DNA of 29,822 bases from Spirochaetia bacterium (GTDB taxonomy: Bacteria; Spirochaetota; Spirochaetia; Treponematales; Treponemataceae): positions 1 through 29,822 of the forward strand of contig CAAGIR010000274.1 of NCBI GenBank assembly GCA_900769975.1, given 5' to 3'. Positions 1 through 8,300 of this stretch are shown one piece after another. A model generated the notes under the pieces. It was not told where the DNA came from. It worked only from the letters and a program-made list of their open reading frames with translations, and searched no databases. Each line of letters starts with the position of its first letter. The first letter of the stretch is position 1. A program made the position numbers and the translations under genes.

Positions 1-39
1 GGCGAATCCATTGCCCTATATGGCATGATTTATTCATGA
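1..39 (+). CDS. Possible C-terminal end of a membrane rotor (proteolipid) subunit, partial
   Basis: The first frame is open from the window edge to a TGA at 37-39 and reads GESIALYGMIYS. A Glu followed by a short hydrophobic run at the very C-terminus resembles the last helix of V-type ATP synthase subunit K, where such a Glu binds the coupling ion. Twelve residues are far too few to be sure. If real, the gene lies almost wholly outside the window and converges on the M16-like gene. The alternative is chance open sequence. Confidence 0.25.
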   Translation, partial: GESIALYGMIYS

Positions 40-86
40 TCCAAGAATATTAGAGTGGTAAATTGCCGAATGATCTTATCTGATTT

Positions 87-2906
87 TTATTCTTGACAGA
101 AGACACAACATATTAGGGGGAGGAAGTTCATAATTTCTGTAAAATCTTGAATTGTTGCCTGCTGAATGAAATTGTATTCCTGCAAATATAATGCTGGGTT
201 TGGGGTGTCTGGTGAATATTCGATGCCTTTTTGTAATAGTTTTGATGTGCCTAGATTTGAGCTTGTGTCTTTCATTTGGTTCAGGGTCCACAAATTTTTG
301 ATTTCTGTAATAAAATCGAAAGCTTTTGAAGATGTCAGTTTTTTAATGATATTTTCTCTTGTAGTTTTATATGCTGAATCAACTTCTTTTGTATATTTAA
401 CGTCCATTATTGTAATGAGTGCAAATTCCATTTTTGATTTGGGATATTCAATTTTTACCGTATTGTTTGAAGTTCTTTCTTTTTGTGCGAGTGTCTGCTG
501 GAATTCCTTTTGAAAAATGTTAAGCATTGCATTAAAAAGTGCTGATTCTTTTGTGTTGTTTTTTGGCGAAGGAATGGCATAAATAACGGGATCCAAAAAC
601 TCTGTAGTGGGTACTAAAACGGCTGGCTGAGGCCCCGCTAATTCTGCCGGAATGTCTGTCAGAAAAGTATGGTTTATTTTTACATTTATGGCTTTGCTTT
701 TTTTGAATTGCGGCAAATCACTGCAAGTATGCAAAGGCTGCTTTACGTTTGGAAAATATGAAAACAAATCTTCAAGATAATCAAAAATATTATCATCAAA
801 ATCGCCGCATATTATTATATTGTATCGGGAAGAATCCAGTAGCAAAGGATAAGATTGCAAAATGGAATTATAATTTGTGGACTGTAAAATATCATTTTGT
901 GTTTCAAAAATTTTATAAAAATCATTCTGACCGTATAAATTTTTTATGACGGCACTTTCCATCTGCTTTACGGCACTTCCATTTTCGAGTCTTTTTTTGT
1001 ATTGACGTGAAGAAACTGCTTTATCTGCAGTGGCAGGTGGAATTTCGCCAAAAATAAGAGCTTTTTGTATTGCGCTGCAGACAGCATAAGAATCATCTTT
1101 GTTGAATTCTATAAAAATGCTAGTTGTCTGCAAATCTGTTTTTGAAGTTATCTGTGTATCATTACAAATAATTCCGCTTAATTTCATTTTATTTAATTCT
1201 GTCTGAATAAGGTTTGAAGCAAGCGTACACATTACTTCTTCAAAACCGTTGTCGTCTGCCGAATTTAACTTGCCGCCGTTTATGGAAAGTGTCAGAACGG
1301 TGCTTAAATCGCAGAAATTTTGCTTGGAATAAACTTTTACACCGTTTTTAAGCTGTGTTTCTTTTATCTGTGCAAGATTTTGTTCAAAAAAAGCATTGTC
1401 TGTAGTGTTTTTTACATTTTGGAAAGCATATTTTTCTGGATCCAGCTGATATTGATTTTTTGTTTCTTTGAAAAGTTCCTGCATATACCACGAAGATTTT
1501 TTTTCATTAATTTCTTCAAATCCCGCTTTTTTGTATTCCTGCATGTCTGCCTTGTAATCTTTTGAATTAACAAAGACAAACACAAAAGGTTCTTCTGCTT
1601 CCAGTTGTTTCTGAATGTCTGCAATGTCAAGCCTTGAAATGCGCATATTTTTTTCTGCAAATAATTGTGGTATACTCAAATTTTCCTGTGGCGTAACGTA
1701 TGGTGAAATTACATAAAAATCGGAAAGTTTTTCCATATAATCGACAGGATTTTTTTGAAATTGCGAGGACGTTAATTTGACGTAATTCTGTGCGTTTATG
1801 AATTCCTGCGGAGTAATGAAATGTGAAATGTTTTCTATGTTTTGTAGAAATTGCTGCACCTGTTTAATAGAAGAAACTGTGCTTTTTGATTTTTTGTCGG
1901 GCAGTTGCATTAATGTCTGGATAATCAGTCGTGATGTGTCTTTTTTGTGGGCTGCACTTACGTTTATGTATTCCCAGCCTGGTATGTTCAATTCCTGCTG
2001 ATTAAGTATGTGATTTTTAAATGAGGAGTAGTCGTTGTTCAGCAGGGCAGATAAAAGTTCACATTCTTCAAGATTCATCATAGTGTACTGTATTACTACC
2101 TGCGTAAGTTCGGGTGAAATTTCTTCGTGATGAAAAACAAATTTTCTTTGTTTGTTTGCAGGAATGGAAGGTTTTGTAACTGGCGTTTTGTAGTTTGAAT
2201 AATATTTTCCAAAAGTCTGGTTTAGTTCTGTTATTATTTTATCTGAATAAAAATTTCCCGTTATGAAGATGGCAGAATTTTGCGGCGTGTAAAATCTGTC
2301 GGCAATTTGTGAAAGTATAGTTCTTGCTTTGTCTGGTGTTGTTTTGGAAAATAAAGGAGGATAAATTCCTGAGTCGTGTTTCCATGGTGCATCTGAAAAA
2401 ACTCTTGAATCTATGGAAGCATTTATTAGATTTGACAGTTCTTTTGAGTTTTTGGTGACTTCGTTTTTTAAAGATGTGAGTTCGCTTTGTAATGTTTGCT
2501 GTGAATAATTCTGTTCAAAAACTGCGGAACTTAAATTCTGTAAGACATCTGAAAGCTGCTGCGGCGTGATTTGCATGGAAAACACTGTTGCGTCTGCCAG
2601 ACATTCTGATTGTAAAAAAGGTATGTTTTTGATTGAACTTGTAATTATCCTTGTTAATAGTTTGAAAAAACCGTTATTTTCCTGTGTTTGTGATGAAAAA
2701 CCTGCCTTTATAACGAGTTTTATATGGATTAAAGCATCATTGTGATTTTCCAGAAGGAAAATTTGCATTCCGTTTTCCAGTGTCGTCTGCTGAACGTTTT
2801 GCGGCAGGACTGAAACCGCAGCATTTTGCGACGTAAGGTGCCCTGTTATAAAAATTAAAGAAAAAAAGAGAAACGAAAGCAGTTTTTTTTGATGCAGGTG
2901 AAACAT
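87..2906 (-). CDS. Secreted M16 (insulinase-like) family protein lacking the zinc motif
   Basis: 939 residues, the usual length for a two-module M16 protein. Residues 1-26 form a signal peptide (basic start, hydrophobic core), so it should act in the periplasm or outside. The first M16 module begins at LENGMQIF (43-50), matching the family's LxNGxxV strand. Where active enzymes carry HxxEH, this protein reads GFFKLLT (79-85): both His and the Glu are gone. A second module begins near residue 515 (LKNGVKVY) and has DNGFEEVM near 552, also without HxxEH. It is therefore probably a non-catalytic paralogue, a chaperone-like or binding partner. That role is inference; the substrate is unknown. No Shine-Dalgarno precedes the ATG; a -10-like box lies 6 bases upstream. 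It is divergent from the DUF4954 gene. No terminator is evident in the 86 bases after its stop. Confidence 0.75.
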   Translation of the reverse strand: MFHLHQKKLLSFLFFSLIFITGHLTSQNAAVSVLPQNVQQTTLENGMQIFLLENHNDALIHIKLVIKAGFSSQTQENNGFFKLLTRIITSSIKNIPFLQSECLADATVFSMQITPQQLSDVLQNLSSAVFEQNYSQQTLQSELTSLKNEVTKNSKELSNLINASIDSRVFSDAPWKHDSGIYPPLFSKTTPDKARTILSQIADRFYTPQNSAIFITGNFYSDKIITELNQTFGKYYSNYKTPVTKPSIPANKQRKFVFHHEEISPELTQVVIQYTMMNLEECELLSALLNNDYSSFKNHILNQQELNIPGWEYINVSAAHKKDTSRLIIQTLMQLPDKKSKSTVSSIKQVQQFLQNIENISHFITPQEFINAQNYVKLTSSQFQKNPVDYMEKLSDFYVISPYVTPQENLSIPQLFAEKNMRISRLDIADIQKQLEAEEPFVFVFVNSKDYKADMQEYKKAGFEEINEKKSSWYMQELFKETKNQYQLDPEKYAFQNVKNTTDNAFFEQNLAQIKETQLKNGVKVYSKQNFCDLSTVLTLSINGGKLNSADDNGFEEVMCTLASNLIQTELNKMKLSGIICNDTQITSKTDLQTTSIFIEFNKDDSYAVCSAIQKALIFGEIPPATADKAVSSRQYKKRLENGSAVKQMESAVIKNLYGQNDFYKIFETQNDILQSTNYNSILQSYPLLLDSSRYNIIICGDFDDNIFDYLEDLFSYFPNVKQPLHTCSDLPQFKKSKAINVKINHTFLTDIPAELAGPQPAVLVPTTEFLDPVIYAIPSPKNNTKESALFNAMLNIFQKEFQQTLAQKERTSNNTVKIEYPKSKMEFALITIMDVKYTKEVDSAYKTTRENIIKKLTSSKAFDFITEIKNLWTLNQMKDTSSNLGTSKLLQKGIEYSPDTPNPALYLQEYNFIQQATIQDFTEIMNFLPLICCVFCQE

Positions 2907-2912
2907 AAAATT

Positions 2913-2941
2913 ATTCTAGCAAAAAAAATATATTTAAGTAA
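2913..2941 (-). promoter_or_regulatory. Candidate promoter of the M16-like gene
   Basis: Read on the minus strand, TAGAAT (2913-2918) is a good -10 and TTACTT (2936-2941) a weak -35, with 17 bp between. The -10 ends 6 bases before the ATG, so the transcript would start at or next to the start codon. The weak -35 keeps confidence modest. Confidence 0.4.
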
Positions 2942-2967
2942 GTGTCACATTAGAGGGTCTGAAAATA

Positions 2968-3010
2968 TTTTGACTAAAATTTTGACTAAAATGTTGCAGT
3001 ATATTATACT
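2968..3010 (+). promoter_or_regulatory. Promoter of the DUF4954 gene with a doubled -35 region
   Basis: TTGACT (2982-2987) and TATACT (3005-3010) are separated by 17 bp, close to the sigma-70 consensus. The -35 lies in the second copy of a perfect 12-bp tandem repeat, TTTTGACTAAAA (2968-2979 and 2980-2991), so a second TTGACT sits at 2970-2975. The -10 ends 8 bases before the ATG at 3019, predicting a leader of 0-2 bases. Confidence 0.7.
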
Positions 3011-3018
3011 TATTTTTT

Positions 3019-5187
3019 ATGGTACAGATTATTGAAAAAAGAGCAGAAAAAGAAATACCGCAGCAGTTTCTTGCAGGAAAAAGGCATTTAACGTCACATG
3101 AAATCCTTATTCTGGAAAAGAATTTTAATCATAATGAAGATTCTTCCTGGTCAAATTTCTATGTTGAAGATGGAGAGGGAAATTTTGATGCTTCTTTAAT
3201 TTATTTTTCATCTTTTTCGGGATTTGTTGTTCTGGGAAAAATACAGAAGAATACTTTGCAATATAATGATTTGTTTCTGGAAGTGGGAATTATAAAATCA
3301 AAATTGCGTGACGTGGTGATTGGCGATAACTGTGCAATCAGAAATGTGGCATATCTGGAAAATTATTGCATAGGTGACAGAAACATTCTTTTTAATATTC
3401 AGGAAATGTGCTGTACAACACATTCAAAATTTGGCAATGGCTTTTTAAAAAGCGGTGAGCCAGAAGAACACCGGGTGTGGATTGGTGTTGCAAACGAAAA
3501 TGACGGAAGGCGTATCCTTGCTTTTGAAGATATGATTCCTGCCGATGCTTATTTGTGGTCGCATTATCGTGAAGATGATGAACTTTTGCAGCGTTTTAAA
3601 GAATTAACAGAATATAATAATAAACCTGATGTACCGACTATTGGAATTATTGGTAATGATTGTGTTATAAAAAATTCAAACATTATAAAAGATACAAAAA
3701 TCGGGGACAGTGCCTATATAAAAGGTGTGTTTAAGTTAAAAAACATTACTATTCTATCAAGTGAAAAAGAACCTTCTCAGATAGGGGAAGGTGTTGAAAT
3801 GGTAAACGGGATTTTAGGATATGGAAGCCGTGTTTTTTACCAGTCGATTGCAGTGCGTTTTGTAATAGGCAGAAACTGTCAGGTGAAATATGGTGCACGT
3901 CTTTTAAATTCTGTTTTGGGTGATAATTCTACTGTTTCGTGCTGTGAAATTTTAAATAACCTTATATATCCTTTTCATGAACAGCATCACAATTCTTCGT
4001 TTCTTATTGCAACTACTGTTATGGGACAGAGTAATATTGCATCTGGTGCAACTATCGGAAGTAATCATAACAGCCGCAGCCCTGACGGTGAAATTTTTGC
4101 AAAACGAGGATTTTGGCCGGGACTTTGTTCTGATTTTAAGCATAATTCAAAGTTTGCGTCTTTTGTGCTTGTTTCCAAAGGAAGTTACCAGTATGAACTG
4201 GACATAAAATATCCTTTTTCTCTTGTTTCTCCTGGTTTTAACGGTTCGCAGAAAATTAACATTATTCCTGCCTGGTGGTTTATGTATGATATGTTTGCCA
4301 TTACAAGAAATAATGATAAATTTATAAAACGTGACAAGCGCAAGACAAAAATTCAAAACATAGAAACTGATCCTTTTGCTCCTGATACTATGCAGGAAAT
4401 AATGAGTGCTTTGGACAGACTTATTAACCTTACGACTGAATATTTGATAACGATAAAAAATGATTATATGGAAAATGCTGATACTGATGAAAAAAAATAT
4501 CAGGCTGCAAAAGATTTCCTTCATCAAAATCCAGAAGCAGACTTTACGCTTGATGATGCAGTTTGTCAGAAAAAATATGGTGCTGTTATTTTTAAACCTG
4601 TGCAGGCGTATAAAATGTACCGTAAAATAGTAAAATATTACAGTGTGCGAACTCTTTTAACATTTTGTAGAAACTTAAACTGTGAATACCTTACAAAAGA
4701 TTTATTTATGCGCATAAGAAAACTTCCTTTGTATACTGAATGGGAAAATGTGGGCGGTCAGATTATTCCTTCTGCAAAAGTTCAGGAATTGTTTTCTGAA
4801 ATTAAGGACGGTTCCATAAATAACTGGGAGTCTGTCCATCAGTTTTACAAAATGTGTGATTGTGCGTATGATCAGTATAAGGTGCGTTATGCTTTGTATC
4901 TTCTGGAAGAACTTTATTCCCGCCCGATTGAAGATTTTTCTGTAGATTTGTACCGTAATATTATCGATGATGTTTCTATTGTGGCTTATGACATTTACAA
5001 TGCCTCGTTAAAGTCTCGTGAAAAGGATTATACTGATTATTACAGAAATATGACTTACCACAGTACGGAAGAAATGAAAAAAGTTGTGGGTTCTCTGGAA
5101 GACAATTCCTTTTTGATAAAACTTCGTTCCGATACTGATGATTTTATAAATTCTCTGAAAGTAATTTTTAACGGATTAACAAAGTAA
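3019..5187 (+). CDS. DUF4954 family protein with left-handed beta-helix repeats
   Basis: 722 residues, full length for the family. After a short N-terminus the conserved part starts at RHLTSHEILILEKNF (about 23-37). Residues about 85-290 contain hexapeptide-like turns (VIGDNCAIRNVAYLENYCIGDRN and similar) expected of a left-handed parallel beta-helix. The family hallmark VANENDGRRILAFEDMIPADAYLW follows near residues 155-178 with one substitution or so from the form I remember. The C-terminal third (about 440-722) looks alpha-helical. There is no signal peptide, so it is cytoplasmic. The fold recalls sugar-nucleotide acyltransferases and pyrophosphorylases, but no reaction is established and none is visible here. 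It is transcribed from its own promoter, divergent from the M16-like gene, with no Shine-Dalgarno. The start at 3019 fits because the conserved region begins soon after it. Confidence 0.82.
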   Translation: MVQIIEKRAEKEIPQQFLAGKRHLTSHEILILEKNFNHNEDSSWSNFYVEDGEGNFDASLIYFSSFSGFVVLGKIQKNTLQYNDLFLEVGIIKSKLRDVVIGDNCAIRNVAYLENYCIGDRNILFNIQEMCCTTHSKFGNGFLKSGEPEEHRVWIGVANENDGRRILAFEDMIPADAYLWSHYREDDELLQRFKELTEYNNKPDVPTIGIIGNDCVIKNSNIIKDTKIGDSAYIKGVFKLKNITILSSEKEPSQIGEGVEMVNGILGYGSRVFYQSIAVRFVIGRNCQVKYGARLLNSVLGDNSTVSCCEILNNLIYPFHEQHHNSSFLIATTVMGQSNIASGATIGSNHNSRSPDGEIFAKRGFWPGLCSDFKHNSKFASFVLVSKGSYQYELDIKYPFSLVSPGFNGSQKINIIPAWWFMYDMFAITRNNDKFIKRDKRKTKIQNIETDPFAPDTMQEIMSALDRLINLTTEYLITIKNDYMENADTDEKKYQAAKDFLHQNPEADFTLDDAVCQKKYGAVIFKPVQAYKMYRKIVKYYSVRTLLTFCRNLNCEYLTKDLFMRIRKLPLYTEWENVGGQIIPSAKVQELFSEIKDGSINNWESVHQFYKMCDCAYDQYKVRYALYLLEELYSRPIEDFSVDLYRNIIDDVSIVAYDIYNASLKSREKDYTDYYRNMTYHSTEEMKKVVGSLEDNSFLIKLRSDTDDFINSLKVIFNGLTK

Positions 5188-5221
5188 TTTAATGTAACTT
5201 ATTTGGGTGTCTTTTGTTTAT

Positions 5222-5324
5222 GTGGTAGGTTGAACCGCACCAAGCATGGAGTGGCCCGAAGGGTACCCGTAAGGGTATGAGCGTTAGCGAACCACGTAAC
5301 GCGTATGGGTATGCTATGCGTGCC
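5222..5324. repeat. GC-rich, hairpin-rich intergenic element
   Basis: About 103 bases, well over half G+C by eye, in flanks near one quarter G+C. It contains a perfect stem TACCC-GTAA-GGGTA (5264-5277, a GNRA-type loop), an overlapping CCC-GAA-GGG (5255-5263), and a 7-bp stem with one G-T pair, ACGCGTA / TATGCGT (5299-5305 and 5315-5321). GTGGT at 5222-5226 can pair with ACCAC at 5291-5295 and enclose the first hairpins. No open frame fits. It may be a dispersed repeat or small mobile unit, or a structured RNA; copies elsewhere in the genome would decide. Confidence 0.5.
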
Positions 5325-5357
5325 AATATACTTATTTTTAAAAAATTAATTACTTGT

Positions 5358-5386
5358 TTGACTAAGTGGCAAAATATTACTAAAAT
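5358..5386 (+). promoter_or_regulatory. Promoter of the activase-like gene
   Basis: TTGACT (5358-5363), 17 bp, TAAAAT (5381-5386). The -10 ends 6 bases before the ATG at 5393 and there is no Shine-Dalgarno, so the mRNA would begin at the start codon. The TTGACTAA core is shared with the promoter of the DUF4954 gene. Confidence 0.6.
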
Positions 5387-5392
5387 TATAGT

Positions 5393-8300
5393 ATGGAAAA
5401 AAATACATTGTTACCGATTAGAATTGGAATTGATGTTGGCTCTACTACTGTAAAAGTGGCTGTTTTAGATGATAATGACAAGTTGATTTATGGGGATTAC
5501 CAGCGTCATCGTGCAGATATTCGTTCTACTATTATAAATGTTGTAAATAAAGCTCTTGATTTTTTGGAAAATGAAGTTGAAGGCGGGAAAAACAGGACTG
5601 TTACGGTTAAAGTTACGGGGTCTGGTGGGCTTTCTGTTTCGCAGTGGTTAAATATTCCGTTTATTCAGGAAGTGATTGCGGCTACGACGGCCGTAAAAAA
5701 GCTTATTCCCAAAACTGATGTTGTAATTGAACTGGGTGGCGAAGATGCCAAAATTACTTATTTTAAAGGCGGGGTTGAGCAGCGAATGAACGGTACTTGT
5801 GCTGGGGGAACTGGTGCTTTTATCGATCAGATGGCGGCTTTGCTTGAAACTGATGCTCTGGGGTTGAATGAACTTGCAAAAGGAGCTCAGCAGATTTATC
5901 CTATTGCGGCTCGCTGCGGTGTTTTTGCAAAAACTGATATTCAGCCGCTTATTAATGAAGGGGCCAGACGGGAAGATATTGCGGCTTCGATTTTTCAGGC
6001 GGTTGTTTCGCAGACTATTTCGGGGCTTGCGTGCGGTAAACCTATTCGCGGAAATGTGGCTTTTTTGGGTGGTCCGCTTCATTTTCTGGACCAGCTGCGT
6101 GTTCGTTTTATTGAAACTTTAAAACTTTCTGATGATGAAATTATTGTGCCTGATGATTCTCAACTTTTTGTGGCTGCTGGTTGTGCGTATGGTGCTGAGC
6201 GGAAATTTGGCGCTGTGAATGTTTCTGCTTCTGGCGAAAATAATGGCGGGGAGTCTGTGGCTGATATGGGTGCTTCAGCTGATATGGGATCTGCAGCTGA
6301 TAATAATGGCGTGGGTTCTCATTCTGCTGTTCTGGCTGCCGAAAAAAATAATATTTTTAATTTTCCTACTATTGAACAGTTCCGTAACAGTCTGCAAAAT
6401 CTTGTGGGTGCAGAACTTAGCGAAGTTCAGCGGCTTGAGCCTTTGTTTAAAAATCAGGCTGAACTGGATGAATTTCTTGTGCGTCATAGCGAACAGAAGG
6501 CAAAGCGTGGCGAATTAAAGAAAACTCATGGTCCTGTATTTTTGGGGCTTGATTCTGGTTCAACTACTACAAAAGCCTGTCTTATTGATAAGGACGGCCG
6601 CATTTTGTGGGATTTTTATGCTCACAATCAGGGAAATCCTGTCGAACTTGCTGTCAGTGTTTTAAAAGATTTATATAATCAGCTTCCTGATGACGTTTAT
6701 ATTGCCAGAGCTGTTTCTACTGGTTATGGTGAGGCTCTTTTTCAGGCTGCGCTGGGCGTTGATTCTGGTGAAGTGGAAACGATTACGCACTTTAGGGCGG
6801 CTAATTTTTTTGTTCCTGGTGTGGAGTTTTTGCTGGATATTGGCGGACAGGATATGAAATGTCTGCGCATGAAAGACGGTGCTATTGTGAGTATTCAGCT
6901 CAATGAAGCATGTTCCAGCGGTTGTGGCTCTTTCCTGGACAATTTTGCAAATACGATGGGAATGGACGTTAAGGAATTTGGGAAAATTGCTTTGATGGCG
7001 GAAAAACCTGTTGATTTGGGTTCCCGCTGTACTGTTTTTATGAACAGTCGTGTTAAACAAGCTCAAAAGGAAGGAGCTTCTGTTGCAGATATTGCGGCTG
7101 GTCTTTCTTATTCTGTTATAAAAAATGCTTTGTTTAAGGTAATTAAACTTAGAAAAGCAAGTGATATTGGCGATAAGGTTGTTGTTCAAGGCGGTACTTT
7201 TTTTAATGATGCAATTTTGCGTGCGTTTGAAAAAATTGCCGGGGTAAAAGTTTATCGTCCTGATGTTGCTGGTCTTATGGGTGCTTATGGTTCTGCACTT
7301 ATTGCTTATGATCAGTGGCGTGATTTGATGGAACCGAAACCAGGTGAGCCTGAAGGAACTGTTCATGATGTGCGTTCAAGTCTGGCTACTCTGGAAGATT
7401 TGGAAAATTTCCATGTTGATCTTGATTTGCGCCGTTGCGGTAAATGTCAGAATAATTGTCTTTTAACTATTAATACTTTTTCTTCTGGCGGTAATAAACG
7501 TACTTTTATAACTGGTAATAGATGTGAACGTGGTGCAGAAATTGAAGGTGACGTTATTGATGCGAGCAACAAAAAAAATACTGGCATTGATGATGATGTG
7601 CAGGGACCGCTTCCAAACCTTTTTGAATGGAAATATAAAAGGCTCTTTAGTTATATGCCTCGTAAAATAGAAGATGCTCCGCTTGGTGAAGTAGGAATTC
7701 CTCGTGTTTTGAATATGTATGAAAATTATCCGCTGTGGTTTACTTTCTTTAATGAACTTGGGTTCAGGGTAATTTTAAGTCAGCGTTCAAGCCGGGCTGT
7801 TTATGAAAAAGGTCTTGAAACTATTCCTTCTGAATCTGTATGTTATCCTGGAAAAATCAGTCATGGACATGTGGAATCTTTAATTCAACGTGGCGTAAAA
7901 TTTATTTTCTATCCATGTGCTCCTTATGAAAAACAGGAGGATTCTGGGGCTGGTAATCATTATAACTGTCCTATCGTTACAAGTTATCCTGAAGTTTTGA
8001 GAAATAACATTGACAGTTTGAGGCAGGATCCTTCCATTTTATATATGGATCCTTTTTTGCCGATTTATGATAAAAACCGATTAAAAGAACGTCTTTGCGA
8101 AGAACTTTTGCCAAAATTTTCTTTGCTTACTCCGACTCAGATTTATTCTGCTGTTGATAAAGCCTGGGATGAACAGGAAAAATTCCGCAATGAAACAAAA
8201 AAAGCGGGTGAAGATGCTCTTGAAGAAATAATTACAAAAGGTGCGAGTGGAATTGTGCTCGCCGGTCGTCCATATCATCTGGATCCAGAAATTAATCATG

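Noticed and set aside
5222..5324. tRNA or other classical RNA gene in the GC-rich element
   Set aside because: No cloverleaf, no T-loop consensus and no acceptor pairing.
6671..7366. Long antisense open frame (231 codons) inside the activase gene, and similar ones such as 9311-9709 and 5648-6082
   Set aside because: They lie opposite a well-recognised coding sequence, have no family resemblance and are Asn/Ser/Arg-rich as expected of shadow frames.
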